From assembly GCF_015500055.1 (NCBI RefSeq), contig NZ_CP045492.1:1994501-2058500 (forward strand): a stretch of 64,000 nt of DNA. The letters are read 5' to 3'. Each line of letters begins with the position of its first letter. Within the stretch, counting starts at the first letter, position 1. Below the pieces are notes generated by a model. The model ran no database searches. It was not told where the DNA came from and was given only the letters and a program-made list of their open reading frames with translations. The translations under genes and the position numbers were made by a program. The DNA comes from Mesorhizobium sp. NBSH29. Its GTDB lineage: Bacteria > Pseudomonadota > Alphaproteobacteria > Rhizobiales > Rhizobiaceae. This document shows, in pieces, positions 28,794 to 40,062 of this stretch.

Positions 28794-29675
28794 ATGCGTA
28801 GTCGCCTTCCGCCCTTGGCAACATTGCGCGCCTTCGAGGCTGCCGCCCGTCGCTTGAGCTTTAAGCAGGCTGCTGGAGAGTTGGGGGTAACGCCGACCGC
28901 GATCAGCCATCAGATCAGGCTTCTGGAGCAGACTCTTGGCATTCGCCTGTTCCAGCGTCTGACACGCAAGGTGGAGCTGACACCTGCGGGGAAGGAACTA
29001 TACCCCGTATTACGCCAGGGTTTTGATGCATTTGCGCATGCCCTTACGCGTGTTTCCGGCAATCGGCGCAAAGTCGTGACACTATCGGCCACGGCCTCGT
29101 TTACCGCTCGCTGGCTGGTGCCGCGCGTTTCCAAGTTTCGGGAGCAGTTTCCCACGGTGGACTTGAACCTGCACGCATCGGATGATCCAGTCGATCTGTC
29201 CACCGGTGTCGCCGATGCGGCCGTGCGCTACGGTCCAGGGTCTTATCCCGGCTTGAAGTCGGTGAGGCTGATGGCAAATCATTTTGCCCCGGTTTGCAGT
29301 GCGCAATTGGATTTGAAAGAGCCTGTAGACCTTGCAAATGCAACATTGCTTCATTCCCGCTGGCGGCACCCGGACGCGCAGACCCCAAATTGGCGGCGCT
29401 GGTTCGCGGATGCGCGTTTGGACGGGATCGACCCCGATGCCGGTATCACGTTCAATGATGACGGACATGCTGTGCAAGCCGCCATTGCGGGCCACGGCGT
29501 TGCACTTCTAAGTCTTGTACTCGTCGCTGACGATCTGGCCTCTGGGGTACTCGTCCAGCCGTTTGGCCCGGTTATTGAGGGTCACGACTTCTATCTCGTG
29601 CACCCAGAAAATGAAGCGCCAGAAGTGACTATTCTGCGGTCCTGGTTGCTTCGCGAACTAGAACGGAAGCAATGA
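28794..29675 (+). CDS. LysR family transcriptional regulator
   Basis: 293 residues. The N-terminal winged helix (about 1-65) reads LPPLATLRAFEAAARRLSFK then QAAGELGVTPTAISHQIRLL, close to the GcvA/AmpR subgroup. An effector-binding periplasmic-binding-protein-like domain follows (about 90-290). The effector is unknown. Divergent placement beside azoR and the dyad in between suggest it senses a quinone-, azo- or redox-type signal and controls azoR; this is inference. Confidence 0.92.
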   Translation: MRSRLPPLATLRAFEAAARRLSFKQAAGELGVTPTAISHQIRLLEQTLGIRLFQRLTRKVELTPAGKELYPVLRQGFDAFAHALTRVSGNRRKVVTLSATASFTARWLVPRVSKFREQFPTVDLNLHASDDPVDLSTGVADAAVRYGPGSYPGLKSVRLMANHFAPVCSAQLDLKEPVDLANATLLHSRWRHPDAQTPNWRRWFADARLDGIDPDAGITFNDDGHAVQAAIAGHGVALLSLVLVADDLASGVLVQPFGPVIEGHDFYLVHPENEAPEVTILRSWLLRELERKQ

Positions 29676-29690
29676 CACGGCGGCGGTGGC

Positions 29691-31675
<1,985 letters not shown>

Positions 31676-31711
31676 AAACCAACACAGTTCACCGGTCTGC
31701 CGTTTTTCCAG

Positions 31712-32323
31712 TCACGGCAAGATCCCGAAGCGCTCGAGGTCCACCTCGAGCGTTTTGGCATCTGTGAACAGCACTGCCTGCCAGCCGCAAGCTTTTGCTC
31801 CGTCAACGTTTTTCTGGGAATCGTCGATGAATAGAGCTGCCTTGGGTTCGATGGAGAAACTTTTTACGTGGTGCTCGTAGATACCGCGCTCAGGCTTGAT
31901 CATGCTGATCTCACCCGAGACGGTGACACCGCGCGGTTTTTCGAGGAACGGAAAGAGCTTGCGAGCCTCGGAAAATGTGTCGGCAGCAAAATTGGTCAGC
32001 AGCGTCACATCATGTCCACCATCGATCACACGCTCCATGAGGGCAACGCTAGCATCATAGGCGTGTGGCACCATTTCATGCCAGTGTTTGCGAAAATTAC
32101 GAATGTTTTCCTGATGTTGAGGAAATTTCGCCACGAGCAGCCCCTCGGCTTCCTCCCAGCTTCTGCCGCGATCCTGCGCGATATTCCATTCCGATGTGCA
32201 AACATTTTCGAAGAAATATCGCCGCTCTTCTGCGTCCGGTATCAGCCGGTTGAAGGGAAGTTCCGGATCATAATGAATCAACACCTTGCCGATGTCGAAA
32301 ACGATGTGGCGGATGACAGTCAT
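31712..32323 (-). CDS. HAD family phosphatase (YihX-like)
   Basis: 203 residues from ATG 32323. Motif I is IVFDIGKVLIHYDPE: the first Asp is present but the usual second Asp position is Gly (FDIGKV), as in the YihX/HAD-IA-like subgroup (FDxGxV). Motif II is TLLTNFAADTF, the lysine is in GEISMIKPERGIYEHH and the acidic motif IV is FIDDSQKNVDGAKACGW. Probable sugar-phosphate phosphatase. It starts inside the mutY stop (ATGA overlap at 32320-32323), so the two are co-translated. Confidence 0.88.
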   Translation of the reverse strand: MTVIRHIVFDIGKVLIHYDPELPFNRLIPDAEERRYFFENVCTSEWNIAQDRGRSWEEAEGLLVAKFPQHQENIRNFRKHWHEMVPHAYDASVALMERVIDGGHDVTLLTNFAADTFSEARKLFPFLEKPRGVTVSGEISMIKPERGIYEHHVKSFSIEPKAALFIDDSQKNVDGAKACGWQAVLFTDAKTLEVDLERFGILP

Positions 32324-33447
32324 GGGCGTCCTTTCAGGCGCGGCGCTTGGGTGGCGCCGGGTATAGCCGCCTCGATGACTTTTTTCATGACAGTCGGCAA
32401 GGCCTCGTCGGAAAGCGTGTCGGGCATCACCCACCATTCGCCTGAAACGGCGCGATAGGCCCCCACTTTGGCGCGAAACACATGTAGTTCCAGGCGAAAG
32501 TGGGTGAAAATATGGGCTATTTGGCCGCATTTTTCCCAGTTTGCGGCGAAAGGTGCCCCTTCGACGGTTCGCTCGCCATCGACCCGGGCGGTCCAGCCGG
32601 TCGTCGGCACCTCGCTCATGCCGGCGAGCAGCCCGCTGCCTGCACGTTTGCGCAACAGCAGCGCCCCATCATCCCGCATCGCGACGAAGGCGGCGCCATA
32701 GCGCTGCGGCTTGTCGGGCCGCGCCAATTTCTGCGGATAGTGTTCAGGGTCGCCGGCGGCAAGCGCGGCGCAATTGTCATTGAGCGGGCAGGTCAGGCAG
32801 GCCGGCTTGCGTGGTGTGCAGATGGTTGCGCCGAGATCCATCATCGCCTGAGCAAAATCGCCCGGTCTGTTAGCCGGAAAAATGGATCCGAGATAATCGC
32901 GGATGGCGCCCTTTGCGGCGGGGAGCGGCGTGGCGATGGCAGCAAGTCTGGTGACCACCCGCTCGACATTGCCGTCGACCACCACTGCTGTCCGGTCGAA
33001 GGCAATCGCCGAGATCGCCGCCGCCGTATAGGCGCCGATGCCGGGCAGCGAGCGCAGGCCAACCTCGGTGTCGGGGAACTGCCCGCCATAATCAGCGGCG
33101 ATCACATCGGCACAGGCTTTTAGATTGCGCGCGCGCGAGTAATAGCCGAGCCCGGCCCAGCCCTTCATGATATCATCCGGGTCAGCAGCAGCGAGCGCAA
33201 GGACGGTTGGCCAGCGGTCGAGAAATTTTGCGAAGTACGGCTTGACTGTCGCGACTGTGGTCTGCTGCAGCATAATTTCCGACAGCCAGACATGATAGGG
33301 ATCAGGGCGGACGCCTGAAGCAAGTTGCGCCGGTGCGGTGCGCCAGGGCAGGTGGCGATGGTGGCGGTCGTACCAGCCAAGCAGCAGCGGTGCGATGGCG
33401 CTGCGCATCGGATCGGGTTCTGCTATGGGCGTTTCAGGAAGTGCCAT
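32320..33447 (-). CDS. mutY: Adenine DNA glycosylase MutY
   Basis: 375 residues. It removes adenine opposite 8-oxoguanine. N-terminal catalytic domain with the WLSEIMLQQTTVATVKPYF helix (catalytic Glu), helix-hairpin-helix LPGIGAYTAAAISAIAFDR with the catalytic Asp further on (VVDGNVERV), and the iron-sulfur loop CTPRKPACLTCPLNDNC (C-x6-C-x2-C-x5-C). A C-terminal NUDIX-like domain (about 235-360) for 8-oxoguanine recognition is present. It is divergent from the DciA-like gene by 71 bases. Confidence 0.96.
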   Translation of the reverse strand: MALPETPIAEPDPMRSAIAPLLLGWYDRHHRHLPWRTAPAQLASGVRPDPYHVWLSEIMLQQTTVATVKPYFAKFLDRWPTVLALAAADPDDIMKGWAGLGYYSRARNLKACADVIAADYGGQFPDTEVGLRSLPGIGAYTAAAISAIAFDRTAVVVDGNVERVVTRLAAIATPLPAAKGAIRDYLGSIFPANRPGDFAQAMMDLGATICTPRKPACLTCPLNDNCAALAAGDPEHYPQKLARPDKPQRYGAAFVAMRDDGALLLRKRAGSGLLAGMSEVPTTGWTARVDGERTVEGAPFAANWEKCGQIAHIFTHFRLELHVFRAKVGAYRAVSGEWWVMPDTLSDEALPTVMKKVIEAAIPGATQAPRLKGRP

Positions 33448-33518
33448 CGCCGGTAAACTGGTCTAAGCTCTGCTGGACAGGAAGCGGGCAGGAATGCGCG
33501 ACGCGGGAAGGGTGGTTC

Positions 33519-34025
33519 ATGGCAGGGAAACGTAGATACGGCAATGCTGTTGCAGTGAGCGACCTGGCAACCGAAATCCTCGATCCGGTGCTGCGCAAGC
33601 GCGCCGGCATTTCCATCGGCCTCGTCCAGTCCTGGGAAGAAATCGCCGGTGTGCGACTGGCCACTACAACGCGACCTGAAAAAATTGTCTGGCCCCGCCG
33701 GATGCATGAGGACGACCCGTTTGAGCCGGCCACTCTGGTCATCGCCTGCGAGGGGGCGGCAGCCTTGCGCCTTCAGCACGAAACCGGCGAAATAATAAGC
33801 CGGGTGAACGCCTTCCTCGGCTTCAATGCGGTTGGCCGCGTCAAGATCGTCCAAAAGCCTGTGACTTTTGCGGCCCCGCGCAAAAAACCGGTGATGCGGC
33901 CGCTTTCAGAACCGGAGCAGCAAAAAATATCTTCCACCGTCGGGCTGATTGAAGACGACGGCCTGCGTGCCTCATTGGAAAAGCTAGGAGCCACCATTCT
34001 CGCGTCGCGAGCCGCGAAGCAGTGA
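33519..34025 (+). CDS. DUF721 / DciA-like protein
   Basis: 168 residues from ATG 33519. The DUF721 domain occupies roughly 15-115: VLRKRAGISIGLVQSWEEIA, then the TRPEKIVWPRR and TLVIACEGAAALRLQHET segments, with INR-like endings. DUF721 proteins were identified as DciA, the ancestral loader of the replicative helicase DnaB in bacteria lacking DnaC. Alphaproteobacteria lack DnaC, so that role is plausible here. The C-terminal ~50 residues are variable and probably flexible. The upstream-open frame to 33333 overlaps mutY and was dropped. Confidence 0.82.
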   Translation: MAGKRRYGNAVAVSDLATEILDPVLRKRAGISIGLVQSWEEIAGVRLATTTRPEKIVWPRRMHEDDPFEPATLVIACEGAAALRLQHETGEIISRVNAFLGFNAVGRVKIVQKPVTFAAPRKKPVMRPLSEPEQQKISSTVGLIEDDGLRASLEKLGATILASRAAKQ

Positions 34026-34172
34026 AATCGGTTGCTACTGGCGACAGCAGAGTTGGCTTTGAATGGGTGGAAGCGCGGCCCGTCGCTCTTTTGTGATAGG
34101 CTGAGGCAATATTGCGGATTGGTTTGGGGACAGGATTGCCTTAATTCCCGCCAAGTCTGGCTTTCTGGTGCG

Positions 34173-34185
34173 CCTGCATTGCAGG
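34173..34185. promoter_or_regulatory. Small perfect dyad before the DsbA-like gene
   Basis: CCTGC-ATT-GCAGG is a 5-base perfect inverted repeat 25 bases before the start codon at 34211. It could be an operator or a leader hairpin. The 185-base gap 34026-34210 that holds it shows no other clear signal. Confidence 0.25.
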
Positions 34186-34210
34186 ATCAAACATATTTCA
34201 GGTGGTACAA

Positions 34211-34945
34211 ATGATTCGTTCACTTCCCCGTAGGTCTGTTCTCTCCGGTTTGCTTGCCGTTCCGGCTGCTGCATTGCTTGCTGCGTGCAGCGACAGCGGC
34301 AAGGCCGAGGCTGAAACGCCTGCCGCACAGCCCGTCGATGCTAGCAAGCCGGTCGACGCGGCCAAGCCTGCTACGCCAGCGGTCGCTGCGCCGCAACCAG
34401 CCGGCAAGGTCGATACGGCAAAGCTGCTGGAAGCCGGTTCGCTGCCTGACAAGGTTCTTGGCAAGGAAGATGCACCGGTTACCATTGTGGAATATTCTTC
34501 GATGACCTGCCCGCATTGCGCGACCTTCCATGAGACAACGCTGCCGGCGCTGAAGACAAAATATATCGACAGCGGCAAGGTGAAGCTGGTGTTCCGTGAA
34601 TTTCCGTTTGATCCTCGCGCCGAGGCCGGCTTCATGCTGGCGCGCTGCTCCAACGACAATTATTTCCCGATGATCGAGGTGTTGTTCAAGCAGCAGCGTA
34701 CATGGGCCACGGCACAGGACGCACAGGCAGCCCTGCTTAACATTTCCAAGCTGGCGGGTTTTTCACAGGAGTCCTTCGAAGCCTGCTTGACGGACCAGAA
34801 GCTTCTGGAAGATGTGAGAGCGGTACGTGCGCGTGGTGAGGAACTGGGTGTGGATTCGACCCCGACCTTCTTCATCAACGGAAACAGATATCCGGGGGCC
34901 CTGTCGATTGACGAGATATCGGCGATTATCGACCCGCTGCTCTGA
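34211..34945 (+). CDS. DsbA-family thioredoxin-fold protein, lipoprotein-like
   Basis: 244 residues from ATG 34211. The N-terminus has paired arginines (PRRSVLSG) and a hydrophobic stretch ending LLAACSDS, so it looks like a lipoprotein possibly using the Tat route. An alanine/proline-rich linker (about 30-68) leads to a DsbA-type domain with active site CPHC (EYSSMTCPHCATFHETTL) and the cis-proline loop GVDSTPTFFINGNRY. It probably acts as a periplasmic thiol oxidase, as BdbD-like proteins do. Two additional cysteines (ARCSND, EACLTD) may form a structural disulfide. smc follows 66 bases later. Confidence 0.9.
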   Translation: MIRSLPRRSVLSGLLAVPAAALLAACSDSGKAEAETPAAQPVDASKPVDAAKPATPAVAAPQPAGKVDTAKLLEAGSLPDKVLGKEDAPVTIVEYSSMTCPHCATFHETTLPALKTKYIDSGKVKLVFREFPFDPRAEAGFMLARCSNDNYFPMIEVLFKQQRTWATAQDAQAALLNISKLAGFSQESFEACLTDQKLLEDVRAVRARGEELGVDSTPTFFINGNRYPGALSIDEISAIIDPLL

Positions 34946-35011
34946 GGTCCGGTCGGGCCAGCAGACAGATGGCGTGGGCTCGGCAGAGCGCGCGCCAAAA
35001 AGGGCGCGCCG

Positions 35012-38000
35012 ATGAAATTTTCACGGCTGCGCCTGCTTGGTTTCAAATCCTTCGTTGAACCCGGTGAATTCATCATTGAGCGTGGCCTGACCGGTGTTGT
35101 CGGACCCAATGGCTGCGGCAAGTCAAACCTTGTCGAGGCGCTGCGCTGGGTGATGGGCGAAAGCTCCTACAAGAACATGCGCGCCTCGGGCATGGACGAC
35201 GTGATCTTTTCGGGCTCGGCCACACGCCCGGCCCGAAACACGGCAGAGGTGACGCTTTTCCTCGACAATAGCGATCGAACAGCGCCGGCAGCCTTCAACG
35301 ACGCGGATGAATTGCAGGTCTCACGGCGCATTGAGCGTGAGGCCGGCTCGGTCTACCGGATCAATGGCAAGGAGGCGCGCGCCAAGGATGTGCAGCTTCT
35401 GTTCGCCGACCAGTCGACCGGCGCCCGCTCGCCATCCATGGTGGGGCAGGGCCGCATCGGCGAACTGATTCAGGCCAAGCCGCAGGCGCGCCGCGCCCTG
35501 CTGGAAGAGGCAGCCGGAATTTCCGGTCTCCATACACGCCGCCACGAGGCGGAGTTGCGTCTGCGCGCCGCTGAGCAGAACCTTGAACGGCTGGACGATG
35601 TGGTCGGTGAGCTGGAAGGCCAAATTGAAAGCCTGAAGCGCCAGGCGCGCCAAGCTTCGCGCTTCAAAAACCTGTCTGCAGACATCCGCAAGGCCGAAGC
35701 GACATTGCTGCATCTGCGCTGGACGCAGGCCAACACGCAGGAAGCTGAGGCCAAGTCGGCTCTCGCAATGGCAACGTCACTGGTGGCCGAGCGTGCTGCG
35801 AGCCAGATGAACGCCGCCAAGGATCAGGCCGTCGGCGCGCACCGTATGCCGGACCTGCGTGACGCCGAAGCAAAGGCTGCCGCCGCCTTCCAGAGGCTGT
35901 CGATCGCCCGTTCGCAGATCGAGGAAGAGGCTGGCCGCGTGCGCGCACGCCAGGCCGAGATCGAAAAGCGGTTGGCCCAGCTGGATGCCGACATCAGCCG
36001 CGAACAGCAATTAGTGGTCGACAATTCAGGCGCGCTGGAACGGCTGGCCGCTGAAGAAAAAAGTCTGAACTCCGACAATGCCGGCGCTGCCGACCGGGAG
36101 GTTTCAGCCCGCGCCGAATTTGAAAAGGCGACGGCTCAGCTGGGGCTGAGCGAAGCAGCCCTGACCACATTGACCGCCGAGCGCGCCGAGGCCTCCGCCG
36201 CCCGTAGCCAGGCTGAGCGCGCCATTCGCGATGCTGCCGACCGACGAGACCGGCTGACCCGGCAACTGGCCGATATCGACCGCGAGGCCGGCGAGATTAC
36301 CGCAAAGATTTCCGGGCTCGCTGACCCTGCCGAAAAGCGCGTTCTGGTGGATCAGGCATCGGTGCTGGCAGACGCTGCCGAAGCTACCGCCATTGGTGCA
36401 GAAAAAGCGGTGGGAGAGGCGCGTCAGCGCGAGGTAACAGCGCGTGCGCCGCTGCAAGAGGCGCGAGCCCAACTGGCGCGCATCGAAACCGAAGCGCGCA
36501 CGTTGTCTAAAATGCTCAATGCTGCCAGCGGGGATCTGTTTCCAGCCGTCGTGGAGCAGATCAAGGTGGAGCGCGGCTTTGAAACCGCGCTGGGTGCAGC
36601 ACTTGGCGAAGATCTCGACGTTCCGCTGGACCGCAATGCGCCCGCCCATTGGGGCGCGACGACTTTCGCCGATGACGACCCGTCTTTGCCAGCCGGCGTG
36701 ATGGTGCTGGCCGACAAGATGACGGCACCGGGCCAGCTTGCCCGGCGCTTGCGCCAGATCGGTGTGGTGGAAGAAGATGCAGACGGAGCCCGGCTTCAGC
36801 CAACGCTGCAGCCCGGTCAACGCCTGGTTAGCAAAAAGGGCGCGCTGTGGCGCTGGGATGGCATGACGGTGAGCGCCGATGCGCCAACACCTGCTGCCCT
36901 TCGTCTGGCGCAAAAGAACCGGTTGGCCGAACTCGATGCCGATGCATTGGCCGCGACCAAGCAGGTGCGCACGGCAGAACAGATCCTGGCCGAAGCCGAA
37001 ACCGGCGTGCGGCTGGCAGCCGAGGCAGAGCGCAACGCGCGGCAGGCATGGCGTGATGCTCAGCATGCGGTCAGCCAGGCGCGCGATGCGCTGTCAGCTG
37101 CCGAAAAGGCTGCTGGCGACCTGTCGAGCCGCCGCGCCGCGTTGCAAGAAGCCCGCACCCGCGTCGCCGAAAGCCATGTCGAGGCGCTTGAAGCCCATGC
37201 CGGCGCCGAAAAGCAGATGGCAGAGGCGCCCGATCTCGGCGACCTCCAGGTCAGGCTCGACAAGCGCCATGCCGATGTGCTGCAGGACCGTGCCAGTTTG
37301 GCCGATGCACGCGCTGCGTATGAAGGGCTGAAACGCGAAGCAGAAATGCGGACGCGCCGGTTGGAAACCATTGCCGCCGAACGCAAGAGCTGGGTGACCC
37401 GTGCCAATAATGCCGACCGCCAGATCGCCGCGCTGACCGAGCGCCGCGAGGAGAGCGCGCGTGAACAGACAGCCCTGGTGGATGCACCGGATGCAATTGA
37501 CGCGCGCCGCCGTGCGCTGCTGTCCCAGCTGACCGAGGCCGAGGCGCTGCGCAAGGCCGCCGCCGACCGGTTGCAGGAGGCCGAGAATGCACAGGCAGCG
37601 CTCGACAAGGCAGCCACGGCCGCGATTCAGCATTTGTCGGAAACGCGCGAAAGCCGGGTGAGGGCGGAAGAACGTCTGACTGCCGCCGACGATCGTCGCA
37701 AGGAAGTGGAAGCGCGCATTCAGGAGACGCTGAACACCCCGCCGCATCTGGTGATCCGCCACACCGGACTGGAAGCAGACAGCCCGATGCCAAATGTCGC
37801 CGAGATTGAGCGCCAGCTGGAGCGCCTGAAGATCGAACGCGAGCGGCTGGGCGCGGTGAACCTGCGCGCTGAGGAAGAGCAAAGAGAGCTTTCCGATCGG
37901 CTGGAGCTGATCATCTCCGAGCGCGAGGACATTATCGAGGCGATCCGAAAGCTGCGCCAGGCAATCCAAAGCCTGAACCGCGAAGGCCGCGAGCGGCTGT

Positions 38001-38473
38001 TGGCCGCGTTTGAGGTGGTCAACGCCCAGTTCCAGCGGCTGTTCACCCACCTGTTCGGCGGCGGCACTGCCGAGCTGCAGCTGATCGAATCCGATGATCC
38101 GCTGGAAGCCGGCCTCGAAATTCTCGCCCGCCCGCCCGGTAAGAAGCCGCAGACCATGACGCTGCTTTCCGGCGGCGAGCAGGCGCTGACCGCGATGGCT
38201 TTGATCTTTGCGGTGTTCTTGACCAATCCTGCGCCGATTTGCGTGCTCGACGAGGTTGACGCGCCGCTCGACGACCACAATGTCGAGCGCTTCTGCAACC
38301 TGATGGATGAGATGGCCAGAACGACCGAGACGCGCTTTGTCATCATCACGCACAATCCCATCACCATGGCCCGCATGAACCGCCTGTTCGGCGTCACCAT
38401 GGCCGAGCAGGGCATGAGCCAACTCGTCTCGGTCGACCTGCAGGAAGCCGAGCAGCTGCGCGAGGCGAGCTGA
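35012..38473 (+). CDS. smc: Chromosome segregation protein SMC
   Basis: 1153 residues, normal length. Walker A is GPNGCGKSNLVEALRWVMGE (31-50). Long coiled coils (about 170-500 and 660-980) flank a hinge around 515-640 (ASGDLFPAVVEQIKVERGFE and following). The C-terminal head has the signature LLSGGEQALTAMALIFAVF and Walker B PICVLDEVDAPLDDHN. SMC with ScpA/ScpB condenses and segregates chromosomes. The coil region is rich in Ala, Glu and Arg, which explains several long open frames on the opposite strand. ScpA/ScpB genes are not in this window. Confidence 0.98.
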   Translation: MKFSRLRLLGFKSFVEPGEFIIERGLTGVVGPNGCGKSNLVEALRWVMGESSYKNMRASGMDDVIFSGSATRPARNTAEVTLFLDNSDRTAPAAFNDADELQVSRRIEREAGSVYRINGKEARAKDVQLLFADQSTGARSPSMVGQGRIGELIQAKPQARRALLEEAAGISGLHTRRHEAELRLRAAEQNLERLDDVVGELEGQIESLKRQARQASRFKNLSADIRKAEATLLHLRWTQANTQEAEAKSALAMATSLVAERAASQMNAAKDQAVGAHRMPDLRDAEAKAAAAFQRLSIARSQIEEEAGRVRARQAEIEKRLAQLDADISREQQLVVDNSGALERLAAEEKSLNSDNAGAADREVSARAEFEKATAQLGLSEAALTTLTAERAEASAARSQAERAIRDAADRRDRLTRQLADIDREAGEITAKISGLADPAEKRVLVDQASVLADAAEATAIGAEKAVGEARQREVTARAPLQEARAQLARIETEARTLSKMLNAASGDLFPAVVEQIKVERGFETALGAALGEDLDVPLDRNAPAHWGATTFADDDPSLPAGVMVLADKMTAPGQLARRLRQIGVVEEDADGARLQPTLQPGQRLVSKKGALWRWDGMTVSADAPTPAALRLAQKNRLAELDADALAATKQVRTAEQILAEAETGVRLAAEAERNARQAWRDAQHAVSQARDALSAAEKAAGDLSSRRAALQEARTRVAESHVEALEAHAGAEKQMAEAPDLGDLQVRLDKRHADVLQDRASLADARAAYEGLKREAEMRTRRLETIAAERKSWVTRANNADRQIAALTERREESAREQTALVDAPDAIDARRRALLSQLTEAEALRKAAADRLQEAENAQAALDKAATAAIQHLSETRESRVRAEERLTAADDRRKEVEARIQETLNTPPHLVIRHTGLEADSPMPNVAEIERQLERLKIERERLGAVNLRAEEEQRELSDRLELIISEREDIIEAIRKLRQAIQSLNREGRERLLAAFEVVNAQFQRLFTHLFGGGTAELQLIESDDPLEAGLEILARPPGKKPQTMTLLSGGEQALTAMALIFAVFLTNPAPICVLDEVDAPLDDHNVERFCNLMDEMARTTETRFVIITHNPITMARMNRLFGVTMAEQGMSQLVSVDLQEAEQLREAS

Positions 38474-38616
38474 AGCGGGTATTCCCGCTACGCCGTTGGT
38501 CAGCCCGGGGCTGCATTCAGATGCTCAGGCTACGGTCTGACTTTTAATCGTCGAAAGTTTGCCATGGTTCAGTGTTTATGGACATGGTGCACCATACCCA
38601 GTAAAGCGCGTCGGGG

Positions 38617-40047
38617 ATGAGCCGGGCTATTTCAGTATGGGATTCCAAAGGCGTGGGTAAGATCTTTGAAACGCATCCTTTGACGGGTGCTAAGTTCGCA
38701 ATTCTGGTGGTCGTCGCATTGCAGGTTGTTTCTGCACTGATGGGCACCGACGTGTTTTTCATCTTTGTCCTGATATATGGCCTGCTTTACCTGTATTTTT
38801 ACAGAAGCGCGGACGTTTTCACGAAAATCCAGAACTATCTGAGCTATCCTTTCATAGCGGCATTTATCCTGCTCAATCTCGGATTGCTGACCTCGGGAGG
38901 CATTCTGGAAATGGATTCCTTCGATCTGCGTCTGTTGCTGATGCCAGTGTTCATGCTGATCGTCACAGCTGCTGCCTATCGTGCGATACGCTGGTGGCGG
39001 GTGGACAGTCGCGACATCGCCATGGCATTGGCGGCCGGCCTGCTTGTTGGCGTCCCCGTGCTGCTGGTTCTGCGCGGTGTGAATTTCGACCTCAGCCTGT
39101 TTTATGACGAGACACGGAGCGCCGGCGTGCTCAACTACAACACCAACTTGGCTGACGACGTCTATGCCTTCAGCGCGCTGGTGGCGCTTCTGGGGGTTTC
39201 GTGCCTTTCGAGGGGCAGTCGTGCCCAAAAGGTGTTCGCAGCCGTTCTAGCGGTCCCGCTGCTCGCGGTATTTACCTATTCGTTCTGGTTCTTGATCCAG
39301 GGCCAGAGCCGGGGCGCCTGGGTGGCCATCGTTTCGGCTGTGCTGATCGTTGTCGCACTGAGGTTGGTTTCGGGCCGGCCAGTCCCTTATTCAAAGGCCG
39401 CTCTGGCGCTGATGGCGGTCGTGATCATCGCAAAATCGGACGTGATCCTTTTTCGCGCCGGCGAGGAACCGATCTCGATCACCAGTGCCCTTAGTCAATT
39501 GTTCTCGTCTCCGGTTGGCTACGCCTCGGCGGCGCCTAACGACGAGGAGCTTTTCGCGGCTCAGAACAATGGCGAACTGTCGAGCACAGAAATCCGCCTT
39601 CTCATCTGGCGCGATGGCCTCAGGCTGCTGAAAGTTCACCCCTTGCAGGGGTTTTCCGGCCGCAATGTGGAGGCGATGACTCCCTATACCCAGACGCCGC
39701 AGGTGACATTTTCATACAGTCATTTCCACAATCTTTTTCTTGATGTGGGCGTGCGCTTTGGGCTTGTTGTGATGGTTTACTATCTCATTGTCTTCGCGCT
39801 GTTTGTAGTAACTTTGGGATGTGCCGTACTGTCCATGCGTGGGCGCAGTACCAGCGCCCTAAACGGCTTGCTCTATGCCTCCCTTGCCTATTTCACCTAT
39901 CTGGGCGCTGAAAACGTGTTCGACGTCAATCTTCACCAAAAGGCGATTACCTCAATTGTGATCGCCTTCTGCGCCATCGCAGGAGCGGCGCTTGCCCTTC
40001 ACGAAAATGCAGGCGAGAGCGCTGGCGAGAGAGCCGTGCCGGCGTGA
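38617..40047 (+). CDS. O-antigen ligase / Wzy-type polymerase family membrane protein
   Basis: 476 residues with about eleven membrane helices and one larger periplasmic loop (about 285-345). The Wzy_C/O-antigen-ligase region is recognisable around GQSRGAWVAIVSAVLIVVAL and the loop RLLIWRDGLRLLKVHPLQGF with the HFHNLFLDVGVRFGL motif carrying the conserved His. Family members join O-polysaccharide to lipid A-core or polymerise repeat units; the sequence does not decide which. Start ATG 38617. The GT2 gene follows 15 bases after the stop, suggesting a two-gene surface-glycan unit. Confidence 0.87.
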   Translation: MSRAISVWDSKGVGKIFETHPLTGAKFAILVVVALQVVSALMGTDVFFIFVLIYGLLYLYFYRSADVFTKIQNYLSYPFIAAFILLNLGLLTSGGILEMDSFDLRLLLMPVFMLIVTAAAYRAIRWWRVDSRDIAMALAAGLLVGVPVLLVLRGVNFDLSLFYDETRSAGVLNYNTNLADDVYAFSALVALLGVSCLSRGSRAQKVFAAVLAVPLLAVFTYSFWFLIQGQSRGAWVAIVSAVLIVVALRLVSGRPVPYSKAALALMAVVIIAKSDVILFRAGEEPISITSALSQLFSSPVGYASAAPNDEELFAAQNNGELSSTEIRLLIWRDGLRLLKVHPLQGFSGRNVEAMTPYTQTPQVTFSYSHFHNLFLDVGVRFGLVVMVYYLIVFALFVVTLGCAVLSMRGRSTSALNGLLYASLAYFTYLGAENVFDVNLHQKAITSIVIAFCAIAGAALALHENAGESAGERAVPA

Positions 40048-40062
40048 CCGGACGCACTTAGG

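Noticed and set aside
31712-32323. Broken HAD phosphatase because motif I is FDIGKV, not FDxDG
   Set aside because: The second acid is naturally replaced in the YihX-like subgroup (FDxGxV); the remaining motifs are intact, so no sign of decay.
37094-38422. 442-codon open frame on the minus strand
   Set aside because: Antisense shadow of smc; no family motif and no ribosome binding site of note.
38475-38488. GCGGG-TATT-CCCGC hairpin after smc as a terminator
   Set aside because: Only five pairs and no T-tract; too weak to call.
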